DNA of 35,316 nt from Robertmurraya sp. (GTDB lineage: Bacteria; Bacillota; Bacilli; Bacillales; Cytobacillaceae): contig JANWJP010000018.1 in NCBI GenBank assembly GCA_025451895.1, forward strand, positions 1 through 35,316, written 5' to 3'. The notes below the pieces were generated by a model. That model made no database searches. It had not been told where the DNA came from and was given only the letters and a program-made list of their open reading frames with translations. This document shows positions 7,809-14,762 of this stretch, piece after piece. The position numbers and the translations under genes were made by a program. Every line of letters begins with the position of its first letter. Within the stretch, counting starts at the first letter, position 1.

Positions 7809-8429
7809 TCAAGTTAAGTAATAGACTGATGGCTTTGTGCCTTTTTCCTCTAACAATTGGAAATATGTGCGGTTTTTGATAGCTTTTGAAACTTCACTTT
7901 CCGGATCGTCGATATCGCCAAAATATCTTGCCCTGTTTGGGCATGTTTCAATGCAAGCCGGCTTTTCTCCCCTGGCCACACGATGGATACAGAAGGTGCA
8001 TTTTTCTACAGAATTATACTGATGAGGAGCAACCTCCTTATCCCCCATGGGCACATCGATTGCATACTCAGGTTTTTTCCAATTAAATTGGCGCACACCG
8101 CTGTACGGACAGGCTACCATACAATAGCGGCAACCGATGCACTTATCATAATCCTGAATGACAATACCGTCTTCTTTGCGCTTATAAGTGGCACCCACAG
8201 GACAAGCTTTTACACAAGCAGGATTTTCACAATGCTGACAATTAATAGGAAGGAATTCCATTTTTACATTTGGAAAATTCCCCTTGGGAGTATCCATGCT
8301 CTCTCCCCCGACAGTCAGCACTCGATTCCACCAAATTTCGTTTGGCAGATTGTTTTCCACCTTACAGGCTACGGAACAGGAATGACATCCCGTACATTTC
8401 TTAATATCTATTGCCATTGCATAACGCAT
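7809..8429 (-). CDS. four-cluster Fe-S subunit of a molybdopterin oxidoreductase (PhsB/DmsB type)
   Basis: The product is 206 residues, the usual length for this family. Four cysteine clusters are seen in order: CTGCHSCSVAC, CQHCENPACVKACP, CIGCRYCMVACP and CTFCIHR...CIETCP. It has no leader peptide, so it is expected to be co-exported with the twin-arginine-bearing catalytic subunit (hitchhiking). It carries electrons between the NrfD subunit and the active-site subunit. It lies 13 bp downstream of the catalytic gene and 13 bp before nrfD, so translation is likely coupled. Confidence 0.92.
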   Translation of the reverse strand: MRYAMAIDIKKCTGCHSCSVACKVENNLPNEIWWNRVLTVGGESMDTPKGNFPNVKMEFLPINCQHCENPACVKACPVGATYKRKEDGIVIQDYDKCIGCRYCMVACPYSGVRQFNWKKPEYAIDVPMGDKEVAPHQYNSVEKCTFCIHRVARGEKPACIETCPNRARYFGDIDDPESEVSKAIKNRTYFQLLEEKGTKPSVYYLT

Positions 8430-8442
8430 AATTCAACCCTCC

Positions 8443-10902
8443 CTATTTCTTCTTAACATCTACAAGGCAGTCAAAGAATGCAAAGTTTACAGCCATCGGA
8501 TCGGACTTGCTGGAGGTCAATTCTTGGAAACATCCTTCTATAAACTGTTCCCTTTGCCAACCTTTTGGAATTGAAATAACTCCCGGCATCATGGCATCAT
8601 TTACTTCAGCCTTTAGCACGGCTTTTCCTCGATCATTAAAGACCTCAACAATATCTCCTGTCTTAATTCCTCTTTCTTCTGCATCCTTGCGGCTAATCTT
8701 GGCAAGAGGTTCCGGATCCAATTCACGAAGCATCGGTACATTAAACCATTGTGTATGTGTGCGGAATCTGGAATGCTCCTGAATAAAGACAAGCGGATAT
8801 TTTTTATACAAAGGATTTTCATGCCATGCTTCTCCCGGTGGTTTAAAGTATGGCAGTCTCTCTTTTTCAATTAAATCACTCACATCCTGACCGTAATCAA
8901 CGCGCGGAACCGGATTCTCACAGTACAATTGGGCTCTTCCTGTAGGTGTGAAGAAACCATTTTCTCCGCGAATAAACGGTTTTTCCGCACTTCCTTCTCC
9001 ACGAATCACTTTTTCCTTTTGCAAACGTTCATAAGTAATATTCATTTGTCGGAGAATATCAGAATCTAATAATCTGTTAATCCAGTAAATATCGTCACAC
9101 TCTTCCGGGAAGAATTCTTCCAATCCCATTTTTCTGGCTATTAACGTGACAATTTCCAAATCCGGCTTGCTCTCATATAAAGGTTCAATAGCCTTTTCCT
9201 GCATAAGAATATAAGGATTGTTATAGGCAACGCGAAGATCATTCACTTCAAACCAGAATGCTGCAGGCAAAACAATGTCTGCATATCTGGCTGTATCTGT
9301 AAATTCAGTATCGATAACGACATGAAAATCAATATTCGGCAAAATATCATTAAACCATACATTTTGCTCTGTAAAATTGCTCATCGGGTTCGAACAATGC
9401 GTAAGTATCCCTTTAATAGGATAGTCCTCATCAAACAACTTCTGCTCTTTAACCACCTGGTGGAAAAGGTGCTGCGGGATCCTGTCGTCAACCATTTTTC
9501 CATTAGTGACATACATATTGGCGTAGTTAATGGGAATTGCCATTACATATAATCCGGTAAAACCGGCACCCGGTTTCGCAATATTTCCCGTCAACGCAGC
9601 CATCATAAATGCGGCAAAGGACCATAAGTGGCCATTTTGATAATGGTCAATTCCATAGTTGGTATAAATCGTGGTGGGGCCGTCACAATAAAGTTTTGTC
9701 AAATACTCTATTTTCTCTTTTGGTATCCTGGTTAATTCGCTGGCTTTGTCCAGTGTATATTCCTGGACATGTTCTTTAAGCAGGGAGAATACCGTGTCAA
9801 CCTCAACCCCGTTAACTGTATAACTGCCTTCAATTGCAACATCAACAGGTCCTTCATTTAACAAGACAGGTCGGTTGGCGCCACTGTCCCAGACATAATA
9901 ATCATCATTTTCCTCATCAATATCAGGGCTGAAATCACTTCTTCTTAAAATTTTTCCATTATCCTTCCGAACGAGGAATGGAGCTGTTGTCCTTGTTTTC
10001 ACAAACTCAACATCAATCATGTCATGATCAAAGATATATTTAAGCATGGCAAGAACAAGCATTAAATCCGTACCGGGAACAATCGGAATGTATTCATCAG
10101 ATTTATTGGCTGTGGAAGAAAAAATAGGGTCAATGGTGATTACCTTTGCTCCTTTGTTTTTCGCCTCCATCAGAATTCGCCAATTTTGAGGCTGTGATTG
10201 TACAGGATTGGAACCCCATACAATAATATTTTTTGCATCAAGCATGGTTCTCGGCTCATTTCCCCATAACCAAACACCGCCGCCAATCACGCGATTGGAT
10301 CCGTAACCCACAGCCTGGTCATAGCAAACATTAATCTTTGTACATCCGATGGAGTTGGCAAGCCTGTTAATAACTCCCTGTATTCCATGTACTAAACCGT
10401 AGTTTCCGGAAGCCGTATCCAGAGCTAATGCCCTCGGCCCATACTTTGACTGAATTTCCTTAAACTTTTCTGCAATTTCAGTAATGGCTTCATCCCAGGA
10501 AATACGTTCCCATTTATCCTCCCCGCGTTTGCCTTTTCTTCTCATGGGATATTTAATTCTTGTGGGACTGTAGGTTCGCTGAACAAGAGACAAACCTTTG
10601 ATACAAGTTCCTGTATAGATGTCGTCGAGATAAGGGGCCGGAGAGGTCTTAACTACCTTGCCATCACGCACATATGCGTACATGCGGCAGGATTGAAAAC
10701 AATTGGACCGGCAGACACTGAGTACTTTTTTCTCATTCGGACTCTTGTTTGTTTCATCATCCTCAACCGCCAACAGCTTCATTGCTGAACCTAAAGGATT
10801 GGACGCAATCGCTCCCGCAGCCACAGCCGTTGCAGCGGAAGCTTTTACAAAAGTACGCCGTGACATTTTAGGATTCAATAATCCTTTTTCCTTTTCTGTC
10901 AT
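8443..10902 (-). CDS. Tat-exported molybdopterin (bis-MGD) oxidoreductase, catalytic subunit, substrate unknown
   Basis: The product is 819 residues, with AGGAGG before the ATG. The N-terminal twin-arginine signal is SRRTFVK (residues 14-20) followed by an Ala-rich hydrophobic stretch. The FS0 4Fe-4S motif is Cys64-x3-Cys68-x3-Cys72-x27-Cys100. The molybdopterin core follows with VWGSNPVQSQPQNW and KVITIDP, then a C-terminal dinucleotide-binding barrel with TGDIVEVFNDRG. The likely Mo-ligand region is INVCYDQAVGYGSNRV; whether Cys or Ser is the ligand cannot be decided by eye. The domain order is that of the DMSO-reductase superfamily, nearest in layout to polysulfide, thiosulfate, DMSO or selenate reductases, and it functions outside the membrane. 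It is the first gene of the operon ending at tatA. The accompanying NosR-like protein, polyferredoxin and TatA are not part of standard Phs/Psr/Dms operons. Confidence 0.9.
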   Translation of the reverse strand: MTEKEKGLLNPKMSRRTFVKASAATAVAAGAIASNPLGSAMKLLAVEDDETNKSPNEKKVLSVCRSNCFQSCRMYAYVRDGKVVKTSPAPYLDDIYTGTCIKGLSLVQRTYSPTRIKYPMRRKGKRGEDKWERISWDEAITEIAEKFKEIQSKYGPRALALDTASGNYGLVHGIQGVINRLANSIGCTKINVCYDQAVGYGSNRVIGGGVWLWGNEPRTMLDAKNIIVWGSNPVQSQPQNWRILMEAKNKGAKVITIDPIFSSTANKSDEYIPIVPGTDLMLVLAMLKYIFDHDMIDVEFVKTRTTAPFLVRKDNGKILRRSDFSPDIDEENDDYYVWDSGANRPVLLNEGPVDVAIEGSYTVNGVEVDTVFSLLKEHVQEYTLDKASELTRIPKEKIEYLTKLYCDGPTTIYTNYGIDHYQNGHLWSFAAFMMAALTGNIAKPGAGFTGLYVMAIPINYANMYVTNGKMVDDRIPQHLFHQVVKEQKLFDEDYPIKGILTHCSNPMSNFTEQNVWFNDILPNIDFHVVIDTEFTDTARYADIVLPAAFWFEVNDLRVAYNNPYILMQEKAIEPLYESKPDLEIVTLIARKMGLEEFFPEECDDIYWINRLLDSDILRQMNITYERLQKEKVIRGEGSAEKPFIRGENGFFTPTGRAQLYCENPVPRVDYGQDVSDLIEKERLPYFKPPGEAWHENPLYKKYPLVFIQEHSRFRTHTQWFNVPMLRELDPEPLAKISRKDAEERGIKTGDIVEVFNDRGKAVLKAEVNDAMMPGVISIPKGWQREQFIEGCFQELTSSKSDPMAVNFAFFDCLVDVKKK

Positions 10903-11030
10903 ATCACTTGCCTCCTCTTTGAAAAAATAAATTTCAATCCGGGTAATATTCTGCCAGTGTCATTCACATATTTACTTTCTTGGCAAAATACCGGATTGAT
11001 TCCATTCTATTCAGCACTCCTTTTTCCTTC

Positions 11031-11092
11031 GATATCATTTGTTACTTGGAATAGTTCAAATGATACAGACATTTGTATCATTTGATACAAAT
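11031..11092. promoter_or_regulatory. cluster of TATCATTTG / TGTATC-N4-GATACA operator repeats
   Basis: A perfect 22-bp palindrome (arms ATTTGTATCA and TGATACAAAT) spans 11071-11092. It overlaps a second inverted repeat whose 11-bp arms are TCAAATGATAC (11056-11066) and GTATCATTTGA (11075-11085). A further half site, TATCATTTG, lies at 11033-11041. The palindrome core reads TGTAT-N6-ATACA, exactly the 5-6-5 spacing of Crp/Fnr sites. It lies between the divergent molybdoenzyme operon and the Crp/Fnr-like regulator gene. Confidence 0.7.
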
Positions 11093-11116
11093 TACGGTGC
11101 AAAATACAGGTAAAAT
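11071..11116 (+). promoter_or_regulatory. class II-type promoter of the Crp/Fnr-like regulator gene
   Basis: The -10 box TAAAAT is at 11111-11116. The centre of the 22-bp palindrome (11081.5) is 29.5 bp upstream of it, that is near -41.5 from an expected start at about 11123. This suggests direct activation, probably autoregulation. It would give a leader of about 260 nt. Confidence 0.5.
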
Positions 11117-11187
11117 AGTAGTAAAAGTTATGCAAAATTTATAAACAGTTTTCCTTTCTATTGTCTAAAAAAGCTGATAAATATGAG

Positions 11188-11235
11188 TTTTGGCTCATTC
11201 CGGGTGAACAGCCGGTTCCCCTGAGTGAGCCAAAA
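11188..11235 (+). other. structured leader hairpin in the 5' region of the regulator gene
   Basis: TTTTGGCTCA (11188-11197) pairs perfectly with TGAGCCAAAA (11226-11235). Inside, GGG-T-GAAC (11202-11209) pairs with GTTC-CCC (11215-11221) with one bulged T, and a 5-base loop closes it. There is no T-run on either side, so it is not a simple terminator. It lies in the long leader predicted for the regulator. The rest of 11093-11386 shows no gene. Confidence 0.5.
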
Positions 11236-11386
11236 ACATAATGAAATAAAACAGACTAATAATATTAAGAAAACAATTTCTAACATTTCTGTGAATAAGC
11301 CACAAATATTTGATTTTACAAAAAATTTACATGGTAAAATCTATATATAGCTTCTTTTTTTATTACTATGAATAAAGGTGATCACC

Positions 11387-11962
11387 ATGAAAAACAGGTG
11401 TACCAAAAACTCATTTTGCAATACTTTAGACCCGGAGACAAAAAAACTCCTGTGCCAACATGTCACCGTTACCTATCAAACGCCAAAACAAATTACAAAC
11501 TACCTGTCCCAGGGAAACTTTCAAATCGTTGCGGAAGGTGTTCTTTTAAAGTACACCCTATTGGAAGACGGCACACAGAAAAGTATTGAAATCATAAAAG
11601 CAGGAGAACTTTTGGGAGAGCATTTGCTGTTCGACAATCTGCAATATCCCGATTATTCAACGATGGCTTTGACGGACGTAAAAATCTGTAATTATCCGAT
11701 TAAAATCATAAAACAATTATTTAATGAAAACAGACAATTTGCCTATGCATTGACTCAAAGCCTGACCAAACACGTGACAAAGAATCATGTTTTCTGGGTG
11801 CAGCTTCACTCATTATCCGGAGCCGAAAAAGTTGAATATCTTTACAACATGCTAAAAGAACTCAATGTGAATCTTCAATTGATTACTCAAGAAGATTTAG
11901 CCCTCATGGCCGGTGTAAGCCGGATTACGGTCGCCAGAGCGATGAAAAATATCAATCTGTGA
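11387..11962 (+). CDS. Crp/Fnr-family regulator with FNR-like cysteines and a shortened C-terminus
   Basis: The product is 191 residues. I chose ATG 11387 because AAAGGTG ends 6 bases before it; a GTG at 11378 is also in frame. The N-terminal cyclic-nucleotide-type sensor barrel is followed by a helix-turn-helix, ITQEDLALMAGVSRITVARA (about 166-185). Cys5-x5-Cys11 matches the spacing of Cys23/Cys29 of E. coli FNR, and Cys101 in VKICNYP aligns with FNR Cys122; Cys23 is a further candidate ligand. An oxygen- or NO-sensing 4Fe-4S cluster is therefore plausible. Two oddities: recognition-helix Glu181 of CRP is Ile180 here (SRITVAR), while both flanking Arg residues are kept; and the protein stops 7 residues after Arg184, lacking the usual wing of about 20 residues. 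It is divergent from the molybdoenzyme operon and probably controls it. Confidence 0.8.
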   Translation: MKNRCTKNSFCNTLDPETKKLLCQHVTVTYQTPKQITNYLSQGNFQIVAEGVLLKYTLLEDGTQKSIEIIKAGELLGEHLLFDNLQYPDYSTMALTDVKICNYPIKIIKQLFNENRQFAYALTQSLTKHVTKNHVFWVQLHSLSGAEKVEYLYNMLKELNVNLQLITQEDLALMAGVSRITVARAMKNINL

Positions 11963-12197
11963 TCTTCAACACTTCCCGCAAGCACATTGTCTTCTATCAA
12001 TTAAGAAATTAGAGGAAATAGCCGCAATTTATATTTCCGTAAAAATCATTCCGGTCGTCCACTATTTAAAGACATTCTAATATTTATGGAAAAAACCCGG
12101 AACGCTTTTCTTGTTCTTCGAAAAAAACACCGGCAAGTCCTTCAAATAATTATTATTCAATTCATATTATTTTTCTAAAAAACAAAGCCGGAAGAAC

Positions 12198-12236
12198 AAA
12201 AGAGAGTCCGATAAAACTGCCGGACTCTCTTTTTAT
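12198..12236 (+). terminator. Rho-independent terminator
   Basis: A 10-bp perfect stem, AGAGAGTCCG (12201-12210) with CGGACTCTCT (12221-12230), extended by A/T pairs, ends in TTTT. It lies 236 bp after the regulator stop. The interval 11963-12197 contains no clear gene. Confidence 0.85.
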
Positions 12237-12478
12237 GACAAATACACATATTTCCACTTACACTGCCCTCATCTTAAATACCTTTGCAATAAGCCTCAAT
12301 TTCCCTTGTTTTCTACATACTTCATATTAAGATTATCCCCACAAAGTTTTAAAAGAGACCCTCACTTTTGAGAAAATAAATCTTCCGGGGTTTAGGAGAC
12401 TTCTGCCGAATAATGCTCTTCAATACCAAAAATTCATACACTGCTGAAATCCATTTTTATGAGACTGACAGCCGCACA
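12237..12478. other. intergenic, nothing recognised
   Basis: No coding frame, RNA fold or repeat stands out between the regulator terminator and the lipoprotein terminator. Confidence 0.3.
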
Positions 12479-12506
12479 TAAAAAAAGCCATCCAAAAGGA
12501 TGACTC
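12479..12506 (-). terminator. Rho-independent terminator of the lipoprotein gene
   Basis: Minus-strand AGTCATCC-TTTT-GGATGGCT forms an 8-bp stem with one G-T pair, followed by seven T. It lies 17 bp past the lipoprotein stop. Confidence 0.85.
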
Positions 12507-12522
12507 TTTTTATATCATTATA

Positions 12523-13140
12523 TTATTCATTTAAATCATCCGGGAAAACAACAGAATCAAATACTTCACCGGTTTCAACATCTTTAATATCAATAGTGAC
12601 TTTACAATCCTCAGCATCTACACCGTCAAACAACTGGTACATCATTCCGCTTAATCCCAAGGTTAATGTAGCAAATCCGTCAATACTATTTTCAAATGCA
12701 TCACGTTCAACGAACATGGTAAACTTTGAGAAAGATTTATTATATTTTATATCTTGAATCGAAGAAAAGTTCCCGCTATCTATCATTTCATCAATAGAAG
12801 CGACTAATTCGGTTTTCGTTTCTTCCATCACTTCTTTATGCTTTGATTTAGACATTTTAAATGTAAATGAGCCATCATCCTCATTGTAAGTCACTTTATC
12901 TATTCCATCCGCTTTTGCATCAGCTATAACCTTATCAACATCCAGTTCTCCATCTTCTTCAAAGAAAAAAGATGGAATTGTAACTTCTACACTTAAAAGC
13001 TTCTTATTAACCTCAATAGATTCATTTTCTTCTTCTGCCGGTTTATTATCATTTTTCGCTTTATTGGAATCATCACTTCCACACGCAGCAAGTCCAAATG
13101 ATAATAGTCCTATTAGAACTGCAAAAAGTAATTTCTTCAT
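12523..13140 (-). CDS. lipoprotein, unknown function
   Basis: The product is 205 residues from ATG 13140, with GAGGAGG 6 bases upstream. The signal peptide MKKLLFAVLIGLLSFGLAAC ends in a lipobox, with the lipidated Cys at residue 20. An Asp/Glu/Asn-rich linker (about 21-45) follows, then a compact mixed domain of about 150 residues rich in charged residues, containing TYNEDDGSFTFKMSKSKHKE and ending DDLNE. It should sit on the outer face of the cytoplasmic membrane. The shape resembles small Bacillus lipoproteins of unknown role, but I cannot name the family. A TATAAT box lies at 13171-13176 on the minus strand, 31 bp before the start codon. It appears monocistronic. Confidence 0.85.
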   Translation of the reverse strand: MKKLLFAVLIGLLSFGLAACGSDDSNKAKNDNKPAEEENESIEVNKKLLSVEVTIPSFFFEEDGELDVDKVIADAKADGIDKVTYNEDDGSFTFKMSKSKHKEVMEETKTELVASIDEMIDSGNFSSIQDIKYNKSFSKFTMFVERDAFENSIDGFATLTLGLSGMMYQLFDGVDAEDCKVTIDIKDVETGEVFDSVVFPDDLNE

Positions 13141-13170
13141 TAAAATCCTCCTCATATATTGTCGCTTTTC

Positions 13171-13176
13171 ATTATA
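13171..13176 (-). promoter_or_regulatory. -10 box of the lipoprotein promoter
   Basis: TATAAT on the minus strand, within TATATAATG, stands at a sensible distance from the start at 13140. No good -35 hexamer is seen 16-18 bp upstream. The interval from here to 13384 holds no gene; it contains a short GACCTTT/AAAGGTC inverted repeat near 13283-13309. Confidence 0.45.
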
Positions 13177-13384
13177 TACGATTCGAAATAGAAAAGGTTT
13201 AAAAAACTTGTTTTTTCATAATAATTTCCTTAAAGTTTCAAATTTACATTCTTTTTATACTCTTACCACATTCAAATTGGAAGACCTTTTTATTAAACAG
13301 ATAAAGGTCGGACTTTAACAGAAGACCTTCTGAAAAAATTAGAACCAATTTCCGGTTTTCTTCACTGACAGATTGTATTAATAA

Positions 13385-14036
13385 TGGGAGCAAATAAATG
13401 GATTTGTGTCCCGTTGTAATCTTTTTATCTATACACAGGATCTTACTTTCTATATTAGATCACGTGTGATAGAGTTCCTTCGGCAAACGGATCCAATATC
13501 GGTTTTTGCTTCCCTTGTTTGCCGTTGCACTCACCATACGGGATCTAAAATCGTATTTTGCATCCCGAATGGACGGGCTGCTTCCTAAAACGGGATCTAA
13601 TTTGCGATATTAAGTCCCGTTTTAGTTTCTTTCTCTGTCTTTCGGGATCTAAACTTCCTTGTTGGATCCCGTGTAATAGAATTTCCTCGGTTAACGGGAT
13701 CCAATATCGGGTTTTACATCCCATGTCTGTCTGTTCAATTTCATTACGGAATCTAAAATCGTATTTTGCATCCCGAATGGACGGGCTGCTTCCTAAAACG
13801 GGATCTAATTTGCGATATTAAGTCACGTTTTGGTTTCTTTCTCTGTCTTTCGGGATCTAAACTTCCTTGTTGAATCCCGTGTAATAGAATTTCCTCGGCT
13901 AACGGGATCCAATATCGGGTTTTACATCCCATGTCTGTCTGTTCAATTTCATTACGGGATCTAAAATCGTATTTTGCATCCCTTGTTTGCCGTTGCACTC
14001 GCCATACGGGATCTAAAATCTGATATGATTTCCATG
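13385..14036. repeat. tandem array of 52-bp palindromic units (about 12-13 copies, higher-order ABCD pattern)
   Basis: Units begin at 13385, 13436, 13488, 13539, 13591, 13643, 13695, 13747, 13799, 13851, 13903, 13955 and 14007, so steps are 52 bp (51 three times). Each unit has a 28-29 bp imperfect palindrome opening CGGGATC and closing (G)ATCCC(G), plus a 23-24 bp linker. Four unit types alternate as A-B-C-D. ABCD at 13539-13746 is repeated almost identically at 13747-13954 (208-bp period), and weaker B, C, D copies precede it. Internal arms differ between types but still pair: AAAAT/ATTTT in A, TAAT/ATTA in B, CGGGATC/GATCCCG in C. Frames crossing it are artefacts, since 52 is not a multiple of 3. 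It is not a CRISPR array, because both halves of the unit recur. Confidence 0.9.
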
Positions 14037-14064
14037 TATATCCTTTTGCGGATGAAATTGTCCA

Positions 14065-14573
14065 ATGGATTACCCAATCCCGCTCCAACTCAAAAAAGGT
14101 CTATTTTTTCTATTACTTGCGGACAACTATTTGGAAAATGTCAGGGATACAATTGATGCTCTTTTTAATTTCGAAAAACGTATGCGATATACGATAGATT
14201 ATGCAAATTTAAATATCACAGAAACATCCAGGAAATATTTGAAGTCCTGATCGAACCTTGCTGTAATGAATCCGCAAATCTTCACCGCAAGGCACACAGG
14301 TTGCGGAAAACAAAATCACCGGATTTTCATCCCCTCGACTTATATTTCGGGGTTCTTGTAAAACTTCTACAAGAAATTCCTGCAACGGAATGAAAAAGCA
14401 GAGTCATACTTATTACTTCAACGGTTAACGGGCAGGAAGTCCTTTACCTGGTACAAAGGGATCTTTGCAGGCTTCCAGGGAGCTGTCGTCGCGAAGTCAA
14501 TAAAAATGACCTTATTGCCTTTCACTATTCAATCAGTAAGGAGTTGGCAAAAAGAATATACGATGACAAATAG
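14065..14573 (+). pseudogene. broken gene with a frameshift and an internal stop, family unrecognised
   Basis: A start at ATG 14065 opens MDYPIPLQLKKGLFFLLLAD and runs to 14250. From about 14165 a second frame takes over with protein-like sequence: YDRLCKFKYHRNIQEIFEVL, then LHRKAHRLRKTKSPDFHPLD and LYFGVLVKLLQEIPATE. That is followed by an in-frame TGA at about 14389, after which the same frame continues ITSTVNGQEVLYLVQRDL through ELAKRIYDDK to a TAG at 14571. This is best explained as one gene of roughly 165 codons carrying one frameshift and one nonsense change. I do not recognise the family. Confidence 0.5.
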
Positions 14574-14696
14574 AAATACAACGAACCGTTATCCGGATTT
14601 TCTCTAACCAATAATTGCGCTGTTTCAGAATAGAACTGCTTACAAGAGAGCATTTTTATCAGGCTGAATTTCAAAAAATTGCAGAATTATATTTAT

Positions 14697-14722
14697 AAAG
14701 AGGCAGACACGGCTGCCTCTTT
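14697..14722. terminator. bidirectional terminator hairpin
   Basis: AAAGAGGCAG (14697-14706) pairs perfectly with CTGCCTCTTT (14713-14722) across a 6-base loop. It separates the broken plus-strand gene from the minus-strand anti-sigma gene ending at 14763. The T-tails are short on both sides. Confidence 0.7.
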
Positions 14723-14762
14723 ATTAACAATCTGATACCGGAATGAACATGTAAATCCACTG

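Noticed and set aside
11287-11306. TGTGAATAAGCCACA as a further Fnr site
   Set aside because: The half sites are separated by 5 rather than 6 bases, and no -10 box lies at the right distance.
13385-14036. CRISPR array
   Set aside because: Linkers recur between units instead of being unique, the palindromes themselves vary, and no cas gene is near.
13753-14088. 111-codon minus-strand open frame across the repeat array
   Set aside because: It changes reading of each 52-bp unit frame by frame, has no ribosome binding site and is explained by the repeat.
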